Shown here one piece after another: positions 51,649 through 61,059 of a stretch of 64,000 nt of DNA. Made by a program: the position numbers and the translations under genes. The DNA lies in contig NZ_SRLA01000001.1 of NCBI RefSeq assembly GCF_004745825.1, forward strand, positions 248,001 to 312,000, read 5' to 3'. The notes under the pieces are model-generated. The model made no database searches, was not told the DNA's origin, and worked only from the letters and a program-made list of their open reading frames with translations. This stretch comes from Hymenobacter fodinae. Lineage in GTDB: Bacteria; Bacteroidota; Bacteroidia; Cytophagales; Hymenobacteraceae. Position 1 is the stretch's first letter. Every line of letters begins with the position of its first letter.

Positions 51649-54252
51649 TCAGGCTTCTCCGCGCAGAATTTCGAGTGGGGGCCGCGTCAGTACATCACGG
51701 CTATTGAGCAGGCCGATGAGCACGGTAAGCGCCGTAGTAAGAGCCGCCAACACCAGGAGGGGCCAGGGAGCCGGCACAAAGGCCACCTCAAACACCCACG
51801 TGGCCAACGCCCATGCCGCCACCACCGCCAGCAGCAGCCCGGCCACGGCCGCCAACAGGCCTAGCAGGGCGTACTCCACCAGCGTAATACGCAGAATCTG
51901 GCGGCGGCTGGCTCCTAGGGTGCGCAGTAGCACGCTTTCCTGCACGCGCTGGTAGCGGCTAATCACCACCGAGCTGATGAGCACGACCACCCCAGTCGCA
52001 ATGCTGAACAGGGCCATAAAGCGAATCACGAAGGAGATTTTGCTCAGAATATCGTCGAGGGTTTGTAGAATCAGGCCCAAGTCGATAGCGGAAACGTTGG
52101 GAAAGCCCGCCACCAAGTCGCGCTGCACCAGGCCTAGCGTTTGATTATTGGGCACGCGGGTGAGCAGCACATGAAACTGCGGTGCCTGCTCCAGCATCCC
52201 CTTCGGAAACACTACCAGGAAATTGGTTTGCACCCGGCTCCAATCGATGGTGCGGGTGCCGCCCAGGATGGTGGTAAGCGGGGCACCCTGCACGTTGAAC
52301 ACCAGCGTATCATTGAGCTTGACTTTGAGGCGCTGGGCGAAATCCTCGTCCATGGAAATGCGCGGAATGCCATCGGCCCCGAGCTTCGGGAGCTGTCCGG
52401 CCGCCAGTTTTTCGGAGCCAGGATTGAGCGTATCGCGGTAGGTAACGCGGTACTCGCGGGTGAGCATGCGGCTGGACGGGCCATTGGCCGTATCCTTCTT
52501 CATTTGCGAGATGGTGCGGCCGTTGATGGAGGTCAGCCGCATCGTCACGATGGGCACCTCCTGCATAATGGGTAGGCCGCGCCGCTGCAACAACTGGCCT
52601 ACACCGGCCTTCTGCTCGGTCTGGATGTCGAACAAGACCAGATTGGGCTGCTGGCCGCTGGCCGAAAGCTGCACCCGGCTCAGCAAGAGCCCTTGCAACA
52701 GGTATAGCGTCGCCATCAAGAACACACCCAGTCCGATAGACACGGTGAGCAGGAGGGTCTGGTTGTTAGGCCGGTACAGATTTGCCAGGCCCTGGCGCCA
52801 CACGTAGCTCCACGACACCGGGAAGAAGCGCCGCACCAGCAGCCGCAGCCCCTGGCCTACGCCCGCCAACACCCCAAAAGCCACCACTAGGCCGCCCGTA
52901 AAGCCCAGGGCCAGCTTCACGTCACGCGTTTGCAGGTAAGCAAAGCCCAGGATGAACAGCAGAATCAGCCCAAACACACCCAGCCGGAGTGGGTCGGGGC
53001 GAGAAGCATCTTCCTCATAAGAGGCCCGCAGCGTGCGCAGCGGCGACACGCGCCGGATGCTCAGCAAGGGCAGCAGGGCAAACAGCACCGCCACCAGCAA
53101 GCCCGTCAGCACGCCCTCGCCTACGGCACTCCAGGAAATAGTAGTAATCACGGCCACCGGCAGGAACCCCGCAAACAACCGCGGTAGCACCAGTTGTATG
53201 GCCGTGCCAAGCGCCGCTCCAACAATGGCACCCACTAGGCCCATGAGAGCAGTTTGCAGCAGGTAGATAAGTAAAGCTTGCCGACCACTGGCCCCCAAGC
53301 ACCGCAGCACAGCCACCGAGGCTACTTTCTCGCGCACGTACAGGCTCACGGCGCTGGCCACGCCCACGCAGCCCAGTAGCAAGGCCACAAACGCCACCAG
53401 GTTCAGGAAGCGGGTGAGGTCAGAGAAGGCGCGGCCGGTTTGCTGCTTACGACTGGCTACCGTCTCAGCCCGAGTGTTTTCCTGGCTGGGAATGTCTACC
53501 AGCGGGTCGCGCAGCCGCTCGGGGGTTACCCCCGGCCGTAGCTTATAATAGGCGCGGTATTGCACCCGGCTGCCGGGCTTGATGAGCTGGGTGCGGGCGA
53601 GCAAGGAGGTAGAATCAGCCTCGCCCATCACGTTGAGTCTATCGTCGCCGGGAATAAACACGGTGGGGGCCACCGAGGCGTTGAATTCCGACTGACCCGG
53701 CGTTTTGCGCACCCGCCCGGCAATGCGGAATACCACCCGACCCACCCGGATAGAGTCGCCGACGCGGGCGGCAAACTGCACCAGCAAGGCGTCGTCGACC
53801 AGGGCCACGGGCTGGTTGTTGCGCATGGCCTGCCGGAACTCCTGCACGGCCGTGGTAGGCTCGGTCAGCCAGGTGCCGTAGTAGGGAAAGTCGCCCACCA
53901 TGGAGCGTACCTGAGCGAGCCGCACCCCGTTGCCCTTCGGGAATTGAACCAGCGAGGCAAACGCCGCCTCCGTGCTGTGGTTCTCGATGTAGGGCCCAAT
54001 CATGGGCTGAAACTCCGGCTTGAGGGGCTGGCTGGCCGACAGCACTAGGTCGGCGCCCAGCAGCTCTTGGGCCTGCTCATCAATGGTGCGGGCCAGATTA
54101 TCCCCGAAGCCGTTGATGCCGACCAGGGCCGCAATACCGAGCACAATGGCCGAGACGAACAACAGCAGGCGGCTCCGGCTGCGGCGGCTGTCACGCCAAG
54201 CCATACGCCACAGCCAGCCGGCCCCTGGCCTAGCAGAAGGTAACTGGCTCAT
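51649..54252 (-). CDS. ABC transporter permease (YbbP/FtsX-MacB type)
   Basis: An 867-residue permease with two FtsX-like units. The N-terminal amphipathic segment (WRMAWRDSRRSRSRLLLFVSAIVLGIAALVGI) leads to a large periplasmic domain, then helices near 280-420, a middle membrane pair, a second periplasmic domain, and the final FtsX repeat (SFVIRFMALFSIATGVVVLISSVVIS, EYALLGLLAAVAG). This matches YbbP, which works with YbbA. Its start overlaps the ATPase stop by 4 bases (ATGA), so they are coupled. YbbAP complexes act on envelope lipids or lipoproteins; the cargo is not established. Confidence 0.9.
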   Translation of the reverse strand: MSQLPSARPGAGWLWRMAWRDSRRSRSRLLLFVSAIVLGIAALVGINGFGDNLARTIDEQAQELLGADLVLSASQPLKPEFQPMIGPYIENHSTEAAFASLVQFPKGNGVRLAQVRSMVGDFPYYGTWLTEPTTAVQEFRQAMRNNQPVALVDDALLVQFAARVGDSIRVGRVVFRIAGRVRKTPGQSEFNASVAPTVFIPGDDRLNVMGEADSTSLLARTQLIKPGSRVQYRAYYKLRPGVTPERLRDPLVDIPSQENTRAETVASRKQQTGRAFSDLTRFLNLVAFVALLLGCVGVASAVSLYVREKVASVAVLRCLGASGRQALLIYLLQTALMGLVGAIVGAALGTAIQLVLPRLFAGFLPVAVITTISWSAVGEGVLTGLLVAVLFALLPLLSIRRVSPLRTLRASYEEDASRPDPLRLGVFGLILLFILGFAYLQTRDVKLALGFTGGLVVAFGVLAGVGQGLRLLVRRFFPVSWSYVWRQGLANLYRPNNQTLLLTVSIGLGVFLMATLYLLQGLLLSRVQLSASGQQPNLVLFDIQTEQKAGVGQLLQRRGLPIMQEVPIVTMRLTSINGRTISQMKKDTANGPSSRMLTREYRVTYRDTLNPGSEKLAAGQLPKLGADGIPRISMDEDFAQRLKVKLNDTLVFNVQGAPLTTILGGTRTIDWSRVQTNFLVVFPKGMLEQAPQFHVLLTRVPNNQTLGLVQRDLVAGFPNVSAIDLGLILQTLDDILSKISFVIRFMALFSIATGVVVLISSVVISRYQRVQESVLLRTLGASRRQILRITLVEYALLGLLAAVAGLLLAVVAAWALATWVFEVAFVPAPWPLLVLAALTTALTVLIGLLNSRDVLTRPPLEILRGEA

Positions 54253-54953
54253 AACGTAGCGGAGGATGCAGGAGAAGAAACAGGCGCAGCCGAATCGGAA
54301 ATCATAGTGCCGCCCTTGATGCGGACCACGCGCTGAGTTTTGGCGGCCAGCTCCAGGTCGTGGGTCACGAGTACGAGCGTGGTGCCGGCCTCGCGGTTCA
54401 GCTCAAATAGCAGGTCTACCACCGTGGCGCTGGTGTCGGCGTCGAGGTTGCCGGTGGGCTCATCGGCAAATAAAATGGTAGGCCTATTGGCAAAGGCCCG
54501 GGCCAGCGAAATGCGCTGCTGCTCTCCGCCCGAGAGCTGGGTAGGGTAGTGGTGGCCGCGGCCGGCCAAGCCCACGCGAGCCAGCAACTCCTGCGCCGCC
54601 CGGGCCGAGCCTTTCTCCCCGCGCAGCTCCAGGGGCACCTGCACGTTTTCGAGGGCGGTGAGGGTGGGCAGCAGCTGGAAGTTCTGGAAGATAAACCCCA
54701 CGTACTGGTTACGGACGGCGGCGCGCTGGTCTTCCGATAAATTATCTAACTGTACCCCATTGAGCCACACGCTGCCCGAAGTAGCGCGGTCGAGGCCGGC
54801 GCATAGGCCTAGCAAGGTGGTTTTGCCGCTGCCCGAAGGCCCAACAATAGAAAAGGTGTCGCCGGCGGCCAGCTCAAAGCTGACGGCTTCCAGCACCGTA
54901 AGGGCCCGGCCACCGCTGGAATAGGATTTGGTGAGGTTTTCGACTTTGAGCAC
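54249..54953 (-). CDS. ABC transporter ATP-binding protein (YbbA/LolD-like)
   Basis: A 234-residue ATPase. Walker A is GPSGSGKTTLLG, the signature is LSGGEQQRISLARAF, Walker B is ILFADEPTGNLD and the H-loop is VTHDLELAA. The length and the YVGFIFQNFQLLPTLTALENV Q-loop are typical of the MacB/LolD/YbbA group. First gene of the coupled pair with the permease, divergent from the SGNH esterase. Confidence 0.95.
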   Translation of the reverse strand: MLKVENLTKSYSSGGRALTVLEAVSFELAAGDTFSIVGPSGSGKTTLLGLCAGLDRATSGSVWLNGVQLDNLSEDQRAAVRNQYVGFIFQNFQLLPTLTALENVQVPLELRGEKGSARAAQELLARVGLAGRGHHYPTQLSGGEQQRISLARAFANRPTILFADEPTGNLDADTSATVVDLLFELNREAGTTLVLVTHDLELAAKTQRVVRIKGGTMISDSAAPVSSPASSATL

Positions 54954-55146
54954 GAAGAATGAGTTGGTTGCTGATTGCTAGTGGTTGATTGTCTGAGGTT
55001 GCTTGCCGGTAAGGATGTACTTAGCGGACACTAGACTGCGTACAGCAATCAGTAACGAACAATCAGCAATCAATTACTTATTAGCAGACGGATTAACCTT
55101 ACGCATACTTTCTTTCGTTAGGCAACTACCCGTAACTATATCCTGC

Positions 55147-55863
55147 ATGAGAACTGTTTTGTCCCTGCTGAGCGGCGCGCTCCTGTGCGCTCTGGTTAGC
55201 TGTAACTCCGATTCCCAGACGGCTACCCAAACCGCCGAGGCCCCAGCCGCTACGGCCACCCAAATGCCGAAGGCTCCCGGTAAAGCTGCCCCGAAAACCA
55301 TTCTGTTCTTCGGCAATAGCATCACGGCCGGCTACGGAGTGGAGCCCGACGAAGCCTTCCCGGCCCTCATTGGGCAGAAGCTCGACTCGGCCGGACTGGC
55401 CTACAACATTGTGAATGCGGGCCTGAGCGGGGAAACTACCGCCGGCGGCCGCAGCCGCGTGGGCTGGGTGCTGCGCCAGCCGGTGAGCGTGTTTGTGCTG
55501 GAGCTAGGCGGCAATGACGGTCTGCGCGGCCTGCCCCTCACAGATACACGCCGCAACCTGCAAGCCATCATTGATACGGTGCGCCGCCGGAGCCCGCAGG
55601 CGCAAATTGTGCTGGCTGGCATGCAAATCCCACCTAACATGGGCCCCGACTACGCCACGCAGTTCAAAAAGCTCTACGCCGAGCTGGCCCAGAAAAACCA
55701 GGTGAAGCTGATTCCCTTCCTGCTCGAAGGAGTAGGCGGGGTCCGGAAGCTTAACCAGCGCGACGGCATTCACCCCACGCCCGCAGGCCACCGCTTGGTA
55801 GCCCGCAACGTATGGGCCGTGTTGCAGCCTATGTTGCAGCAGCCCGTGGCTGCTCAAGAGTAA
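55147..55863 (+). CDS. SGNH esterase (TesA-like), lipoprotein
   Basis: A 238-residue lipoprotein. The start at 55147 gives a signal ending in LVSC. The GDSL block reads ILFFGNSITAGYG (Asn in place of Asp before the catalytic Ser), followed by NAGLSGETTAGGR (Gly), LELGGNDGLRG (Asn) and DGIHPTPAGH (Asp and His). All four SGNH residues are present. Relatives are TesA-like lysophospholipases or arylesterases. Its divergent position next to the YbbA-YbbP transporter is the same arrangement as in E. coli. Confidence 0.93.
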   Translation: MRTVLSLLSGALLCALVSCNSDSQTATQTAEAPAATATQMPKAPGKAAPKTILFFGNSITAGYGVEPDEAFPALIGQKLDSAGLAYNIVNAGLSGETTAGGRSRVGWVLRQPVSVFVLELGGNDGLRGLPLTDTRRNLQAIIDTVRRRSPQAQIVLAGMQIPPNMGPDYATQFKKLYAELAQKNQVKLIPFLLEGVGGVRKLNQRDGIHPTPAGHRLVARNVWAVLQPMLQQPVAAQE

Positions 55864-55969
55864 AAGAGAAAGAGCTAGGCCAGTCCTCAAAGCTATACCT
55901 TGCCGATAGCCTAGCTTATTGGCGTTTATTTAATACATTCAGGATCAAGACTTCCTGACTGTGTACGCC

Positions 55970-57304
55970 ATGCCAAACGCTTCCGCTCCTGAGTTAAAAA
56001 AAGTCTTGAGGCCTCTGCACCTGTGGGCTATTGCGGTGGGGCTGGTAATTTCAGGCGAGTACTTTGGCTGGAACTATGGCTGGGCCGTGGCCGGCACAGT
56101 AGGCTTCTTGGTGGCTACGTTGGTCATCACGGTGCTCTACATCACCTTCATTTTTAGCTTCACGGAACTGACTACGGCCATTCCGCAGGCGGGTGGTCCG
56201 TTTGCCTATTCGCACCGGGCGCTGGGGCCGCTGGGCGGAGTAATAGCCGGCTATGCCACTCTGATTGAGTTTCTGTTTGCGCCCCCGGCCATTGCTTTTG
56301 CGTTAGGTAGCTACGCCCATTTTCTGCATCCGGTGGTGCCCGTGCTGCCTATGGCGCTGGGCTGCTACGGCGTGTTTATCGGAATCAACCTGCTGGGCAT
56401 CAAAGAATCGGCTACGTTTTCTTTGGTGGTGACGCTGCTGGCGGTGGGGGAGCTGCTACTGTACATGGGATTGGTAGCGCCGCATTTCCAGGCGGTCAAT
56501 TTTCTCTCTAGGCCACTGCCGTTTGGGTGGGGCGGCATTTTTGCGGCCCTGCCGTTTGCCATCTGGTTTTACCTGGCCATTGAAGGTGTGGCCATGGTGG
56601 CCGAGGAAGTAGAAGACCCTAAGCGCACCATCCCGAAAGGTTACATCTATGGCCTGCTCACTCTTATTCTGCTGGCGCTGGGCGTTATGATCCTGACCGG
56701 GGGCGTCACCAACTGGGAGCGGCTGAGCAGCATCGATTACCCTCTGCCCGAAGCGCTAGGCATTGCCTTCGGGCGCAACAGCCCCTGGACGCGCATCTTC
56801 GCCAGTATTGGGCTTTTCGGGCTAATTGCCTCCTTTCACGCTACCATCATTGGATATTCACGGCAAATTTTTGCCCTGGCTCGCAGCGGCTACCTGCCTG
56901 GCTTTCTCGCCCAGGTGAATTCGCGTTTTCAAACCCCGCACTGGGCACTGGTAGCTGGTGGCCTAGTAGGTTGTGTGGCTTTGCTCACGGGCACTACCGA
57001 CCAAGTGATTGTGCTGTCGGTGCTGGGAGCGGTGGTGATGTACGGTATCAGCCTGATCAGCTTGTTTGTATTGCGCCGCAAGGAGCCTGAGCTAGAGCGG
57101 CCTTTTACGGCACCGTTCTACCCCTACTTTCCGGCGGTGGCACTTCTGCTCACGACTGTCAGCCTGGGTGCCATTGTGTACTACAATTGGCAGCTTACGG
57201 TGCTGTTCTGCGCGGGCTTAGTGGTGGCGCTAGGCCTGTACCGCCTGCTCGGCAAGCAGCCCCAGCCCGCACAACAACCGCTGGTAGAAGCTGAAATCCA
57301 TTAG
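55970..57304 (+). CDS. eat: Ethanolamine permease (APC family)
   Basis: A 444-residue transporter with about 12 membrane helices. The start at 55970 (ATG) was preferred to the GTG at 55961. The first helix block LHLWAIAVGLVISGEYFGWNYG and the loop SFTELTTAIPQAGGPFAYSHRALG are typical of the APC superfamily and its ethanolamine permease branch. It lies 22 bases before eutB, so it is co-transcribed and would import ethanolamine for the lyase. Confidence 0.9.
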   Translation: MPNASAPELKKVLRPLHLWAIAVGLVISGEYFGWNYGWAVAGTVGFLVATLVITVLYITFIFSFTELTTAIPQAGGPFAYSHRALGPLGGVIAGYATLIEFLFAPPAIAFALGSYAHFLHPVVPVLPMALGCYGVFIGINLLGIKESATFSLVVTLLAVGELLLYMGLVAPHFQAVNFLSRPLPFGWGGIFAALPFAIWFYLAIEGVAMVAEEVEDPKRTIPKGYIYGLLTLILLALGVMILTGGVTNWERLSSIDYPLPEALGIAFGRNSPWTRIFASIGLFGLIASFHATIIGYSRQIFALARSGYLPGFLAQVNSRFQTPHWALVAGGLVGCVALLTGTTDQVIVLSVLGAVVMYGISLISLFVLRRKEPELERPFTAPFYPYFPAVALLLTTVSLGAIVYYNWQLTVLFCAGLVVALGLYRLLGKQPQPAQQPLVEAEIH

Positions 57305-57326
57305 CTCACAAGCTGCTCTGCGCCCC

Positions 57327-58709
57327 ATGGCCTACCAACACACCATTCGCAACCAGGTATACACCTTCCCCAATCTGAAAACGCTGCTGGCCAAAGCCAC
57401 GCCCCTGCGCTCCGGCGACGAGTTGGCCGGGGTGGCAGCGACCAGCTATGAGGAGCGGGTAGCCGCGCAAATCACCCTGGCCGCTGTGCCGCTCAAAACC
57501 TTTCTGCAGGAAGCCCTCATTCCGTACGAGCAGGACGAGGTTACGCGCCTCATTCTTGACACCCACGATGCCGCGGCGTTTGCGCCCATCGGCCATTTCA
57601 CCGTCGGCCAACTCCGCGACTGGCTGCTCTCGGACACCACAGGCCAGGTGGAGCTGCACCAAGTGGCCTACGGCCTCACTCCGGAAATGGTGGCGGCCGT
57701 GAGCAAGCTGCTGCGCAACCAGGAGCTCATTGCTATAGCCCGTAAGTGTGAGGTGATAACCAAATTCCGGAACACACTAGGCCTGCGTGGCCGCCTAGCT
57801 ACCCGCCTGCAACCCAACCACCCCACCGACGACCCCCGCGGCATTGCGGCTAGCCTCGTTGATGGCCTACTCTACGGCAGCGGCGACGCGGTGCTGGGCA
57901 TCAACCCCGCCACCGACAGCCCCGGCGTGGTGCGCAACCTGCTGGAAATGCTCGATGCCGGCCGGGAGCAGTACCAGATACCTACTCAGACCTGCGTGCT
58001 CTGCCACGTTACAACTACACTGGAACTGATCCGGCAGCAGGCCCCCGTAGACCTGACGTTCCAATCCATTGGTGGCACTGAGGCGCTCAACGCCAGCTTC
58101 GGCGTAAACCTGAGTCTACTGCAGGACGCCTGGGAAGCTACCCTAAGCCTGGGCCGGGGCACCCTGGGCCAGAACGTGATGTACTTCGAGACGGGACAGG
58201 GCAGCGCATTATCGGCCAATGCTCACCACGGCCTCGACCAGCAGACCTGCGAGGCGCGCGCCTATGCCGTGGCTCGGCGCTTCAAGCCCTTGCTAGTAAA
58301 TACCGTCGTCGGCTTCATCGGTCCTGAGTACCTCTACGATGGTAAGCAGATTATCAGGGCAGCGCTAGAAGACCACTTCTGCGGTAAGCTCCTAGGCCTG
58401 CCCATGGGCGTAGACGTCTGCTACACCAACCACGCCGAAGCCGACCAGGACGATATGGACACTCTGCTCACGCTGCTTGGCGTGGCGGGCTGTAACTACA
58501 TCATGGGCATTCCCGGCGCCGACGATATCATGCTCAACTACCAGTCTACTTCCTTCCACGATGCCCTCTACCTGCGCCGTGTGCTAGGCCTGCGCCCCGC
58601 CCCAGAGTTTGAGGCATGGCTGCAGCAACAGGGAATTTTCAACGAGCACGGCCAGCAGCTACCGGCTTCAGCAGGGCATCGGTTGTTAAATACAAACATG
58701 CTGGAGTAA
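57327..58709 (+). CDS. eutB: Ethanolamine ammonia-lyase large subunit
   Basis: A 460-residue TIM-barrel subunit, normal length. With EutC and adenosylcobalamin it converts ethanolamine to acetaldehyde and ammonia. Conserved stretches include NTLGLRGRLATRLQPNHPTDDPRG, GDAVLGINPATDS, MYFETGQGSALSANAHHG, TVVGFIGPEYLYDGKQI and LPMGVDVCYTNHAEADQDDMD. The reading frame is uninterrupted. The small subunit eutC is 1.4 kb downstream, split off by two unrelated genes; normally it follows directly. No carboxysome-like shell genes and no cobalamin riboswitch were seen nearby. Confidence 0.97.
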   Translation: MAYQHTIRNQVYTFPNLKTLLAKATPLRSGDELAGVAATSYEERVAAQITLAAVPLKTFLQEALIPYEQDEVTRLILDTHDAAAFAPIGHFTVGQLRDWLLSDTTGQVELHQVAYGLTPEMVAAVSKLLRNQELIAIARKCEVITKFRNTLGLRGRLATRLQPNHPTDDPRGIAASLVDGLLYGSGDAVLGINPATDSPGVVRNLLEMLDAGREQYQIPTQTCVLCHVTTTLELIRQQAPVDLTFQSIGGTEALNASFGVNLSLLQDAWEATLSLGRGTLGQNVMYFETGQGSALSANAHHGLDQQTCEARAYAVARRFKPLLVNTVVGFIGPEYLYDGKQIIRAALEDHFCGKLLGLPMGVDVCYTNHAEADQDDMDTLLTLLGVAGCNYIMGIPGADDIMLNYQSTSFHDALYLRRVLGLRPAPEFEAWLQQQGIFNEHGQQLPASAGHRLLNTNMLE

Positions 58710-58756
58710 TTTACCCCTTATCAGCTCCCTGCTACTGCACTTCTTTAAATATCTTA

Positions 58757-59428
58757 ATGCTAAAATTCCTGTCGATATTATTTCTGTACTGTCTTGCGAG
58801 TTGTACTTCACGTTCTGCCAAAGAATTAGCACTGACAGCTCCCGAACAAGTCCACGTAGTTACAGTAAAATTAGTCGATAGCCTGGGCTCTATTACTATT
58901 AGTCTTCCAACGCGATATGATACTACTTATTCCTGGACTCGTTATTCAGATTGTATTGATTGTGGCGATTTAAGATACCGTTTCCAACCTAAAGCTTTTC
59001 CAGTTACAAAGGAAAATGGCTGGTTTTGGAAAGAACCGACTGATGTGTTTGAAAGATTTACGATAATACACCCAGCTTCTTTTGTTTCTGGTGGTAGGGA
59101 GACAGATTCGTCATACGTATTTAAGGATCATAGCCTTAAAAAGATAGCTGCACGGGAAAAAGGTCTGCTAAAAGGCGCTTCTGCAATGCTGGTTTCTGAT
59201 ACTATTGAGAAAATCAATAACAGATATTATTCAATATTAATATACGATTCTAATGATTCAGTTAACGCAGTAAATACTAGAAAGTTGATGGCGTCTACGA
59301 ATGTAAAAGGGAATAATATTCAATTTAATTTTGAGTTACAGGTTGAGAAAACGGATACCGCTTTGCGCAAGTTTATAGAAAATAGTAAATATTATTTGCG
59401 GAGTGTTAAGTTAAATAAATCAAAATAG
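58757..59428 (+). CDS. AT-rich lipoprotein of unknown function
   Basis: A 223-residue lipoprotein. The start at 58757 begins a signal ending in LASC. The mature part is strand-rich with many Tyr and Asn (YDTTYSWTRYSDCIDCGDLRYRFQ, NGWFWKEPTDVFERFTIIHP) and a basic end (KYYLRSVKLNKSK). I do not recognise the family. Codon use is strikingly AT-rich against the GC-rich neighbours, which marks recent acquisition. It sits between eutB and eutC with the next gene. Confidence 0.8.
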   Translation: MLKFLSILFLYCLASCTSRSAKELALTAPEQVHVVTVKLVDSLGSITISLPTRYDTTYSWTRYSDCIDCGDLRYRFQPKAFPVTKENGWFWKEPTDVFERFTIIHPASFVSGGRETDSSYVFKDHSLKKIAAREKGLLKGASAMLVSDTIEKINNRYYSILIYDSNDSVNAVNTRKLMASTNVKGNNIQFNFELQVEKTDTALRKFIENSKYYLRSVKLNKSK

Positions 59429-59676
59429 GGTATAGATTAACTGTTACTTCCTCAAGCTACCTGTAAGCCAGACTTTCGAATTGGCCTTCGCGCCTTCACT
59501 GCAGCCCGCAATGCTTGGGTTATCTATAATGCAGACAGGATTTAGGTGGGCCTATGCATTTGAATTTGAGGCCTAGGATGAACTGCAACTAGCATTAGAT
59601 GTTGCACAAGTTTCCCCTCTATCTGTGGGCAGACGTATTAAGCGGAAACGATTCCCTCAAATTAACCCTGCCCAAA

Positions 59677-60105
59677 ATGCCCGCTGAAAACACCCTGCAA
59701 CGATTTGTTGCTGCTCAGGAATCAGACTACGCCACTGCCTTGGTTGAAATTAAAAGCGGACGGAAGCGCAGCCACTGGATGTGGTACATTTTCCCGCAGA
59801 TACACGGGCTGGGCTTCAGCGAAACTTCTAGGTTCTACGCCATCAAAAACAGACAGGAGGCAGAGGCTTTTCTGCACCACCCAGTGCTAGGCCCCCGGCT
59901 GGTGACTATCTGCCAAGCGCTGCTGACGTTGAGTAGCAACAATGCGACCCAAGTGTTAGGCAGCCCCGATGATGTAAAGCTCAAATCCTCGATGACGTTG
60001 TTCGCCGCGCTTGAGAACACGGACCCAGTATTCGAGGCCGTTTTACAGAAGTTTTTCAACGGTACCAAAGATCAGAAGACCCTGCAGCAGCTAGGTAATG
60101 CCTAG
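59677..60105 (+). CDS. DUF1810 family protein
   Basis: A 142-residue soluble protein. The start at 59677 gives MPAENTLQRFVAAQESDYATALVEI, the family start. Diagnostic blocks are GRKRSHWMWYIFPQIHGLGFS, FYAIKNRQEAEAFLHHPVLGPRL and a C-terminal KFFNGTKDQKTL. The family is of unknown function and appears in many bacteria and some eukaryotes. Base composition is intermediate. It is the second gene in the segment separating eutB and eutC, and ends 15 bases before eutC. Confidence 0.93.
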   Translation: MPAENTLQRFVAAQESDYATALVEIKSGRKRSHWMWYIFPQIHGLGFSETSRFYAIKNRQEAEAFLHHPVLGPRLVTICQALLTLSSNNATQVLGSPDDVKLKSSMTLFAALENTDPVFEAVLQKFFNGTKDQKTLQQLGNA

Positions 60106-60119
60106 GCCTATTGCTTTCT

Positions 60120-60899
60120 ATGGAAACTGACCTGCCTGCTCTGTCGCCCGAAGATCCGCAGCCCGACCCGTGGTCGGGCCTGCGGGAGTTTACAGCGGCC
60201 CGCATTGCGTTGGGCCGGGTAGGCACCAGCGTGCCTTTATCCGAAGCTCTGGCCTTCCGACTGGCCCATGCCGATGCGCGCGACGCGGTATACTCTGAGT
60301 TGAACTTGGCCTTGCTAACGAGTGGCCTAGAGCAGTTGGGTGTGTCAGTATGCGCTGTGCGCAGCCAAGCCGAAACCCGCCCTCAGTACCTGCAACGCCC
60401 TGACCTCGGCCGCCAATTACATCCTGAGTCGCGCAAGATGCTGCTGCAGGGGCAGGCGCCTGAACGGGCCGATGTAGCTATTATCCTAGCCGATGGCTTA
60501 TCAGCTACGGCCGTGCAGGAGCATGCTGTGCCCGTGTTGCAACTGCTGCTGCCCAAGCTGCAAGCCGCGGGCTTTACGCTGGCTCCCGTAACCATTGCTG
60601 AACAGGCCCGCGTAGCCATCAGCGACGAAATTGGTCAGCTCCTGCACGCGCAGCTTTCCCTCATTCTGATCGGGGAACGGCCGGGGCTCAGCTCCCCGCA
60701 TAGTTTGGGTGCCTACTTCACGTACGGCCCCCGCCCCGGCCTTACCGATGAAGCCCGCAACTGCGTCTCCAACATCCGTCCCGAGGGACTTGGTTACGCC
60801 TTGGCTGCCGACAAGCTGTTCTTTTTGCTTCAGGAAGCCCTACGCCGCCAGCTTTCCGGGGTGGGTCTGAAGGATGAGATGGGGCTACTGGAGTCTTAA
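60120..60899 (+). CDS. eutC: Ethanolamine ammonia-lyase small subunit
   Basis: A 259-residue subunit completing the adenosylcobalamin site with EutB. The start at 60120 gives METDLPALSPEDPQPDPWSGLREF. Conserved blocks are ARIALGRVGTSVPLSEALAFRLAHADARDAV, ADVAIILADGLSATAVQEHAVP and GERPGLSSPHSLGAYFTYGPRPGLTDEARNCVSNIRPEGL in short parts. Full length. It follows DUF1810 by 15 bases and so may be read from a shared transcript. Confidence 0.95.
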   Translation: METDLPALSPEDPQPDPWSGLREFTAARIALGRVGTSVPLSEALAFRLAHADARDAVYSELNLALLTSGLEQLGVSVCAVRSQAETRPQYLQRPDLGRQLHPESRKMLLQGQAPERADVAIILADGLSATAVQEHAVPVLQLLLPKLQAAGFTLAPVTIAEQARVAISDEIGQLLHAQLSLILIGERPGLSSPHSLGAYFTYGPRPGLTDEARNCVSNIRPEGLGYALAADKLFFLLQEALRRQLSGVGLKDEMGLLES

Positions 60900-61059
60900 A
60901 GAAGCTGATTAGTCTCTTGTCCTAGCTTGCTAGGCCACTTCAGAATAACGAAACGACAATTTATTGTCGGAAATATGAAGGGAGGGTCTTGCGCTCTATC
61001 TTACCTCGCCACAACCATCCTCTCCGCCTGCTTCAGTAGGCCACTGCTCCTTTCTGCTT

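Noticed and set aside
55864..55969. Cobalamin riboswitch before the eut genes
   Set aside because: The gap is only about 106 bases and lacks the conserved B12-box; B12 dependence comes from the enzyme, not from a seen riboswitch.
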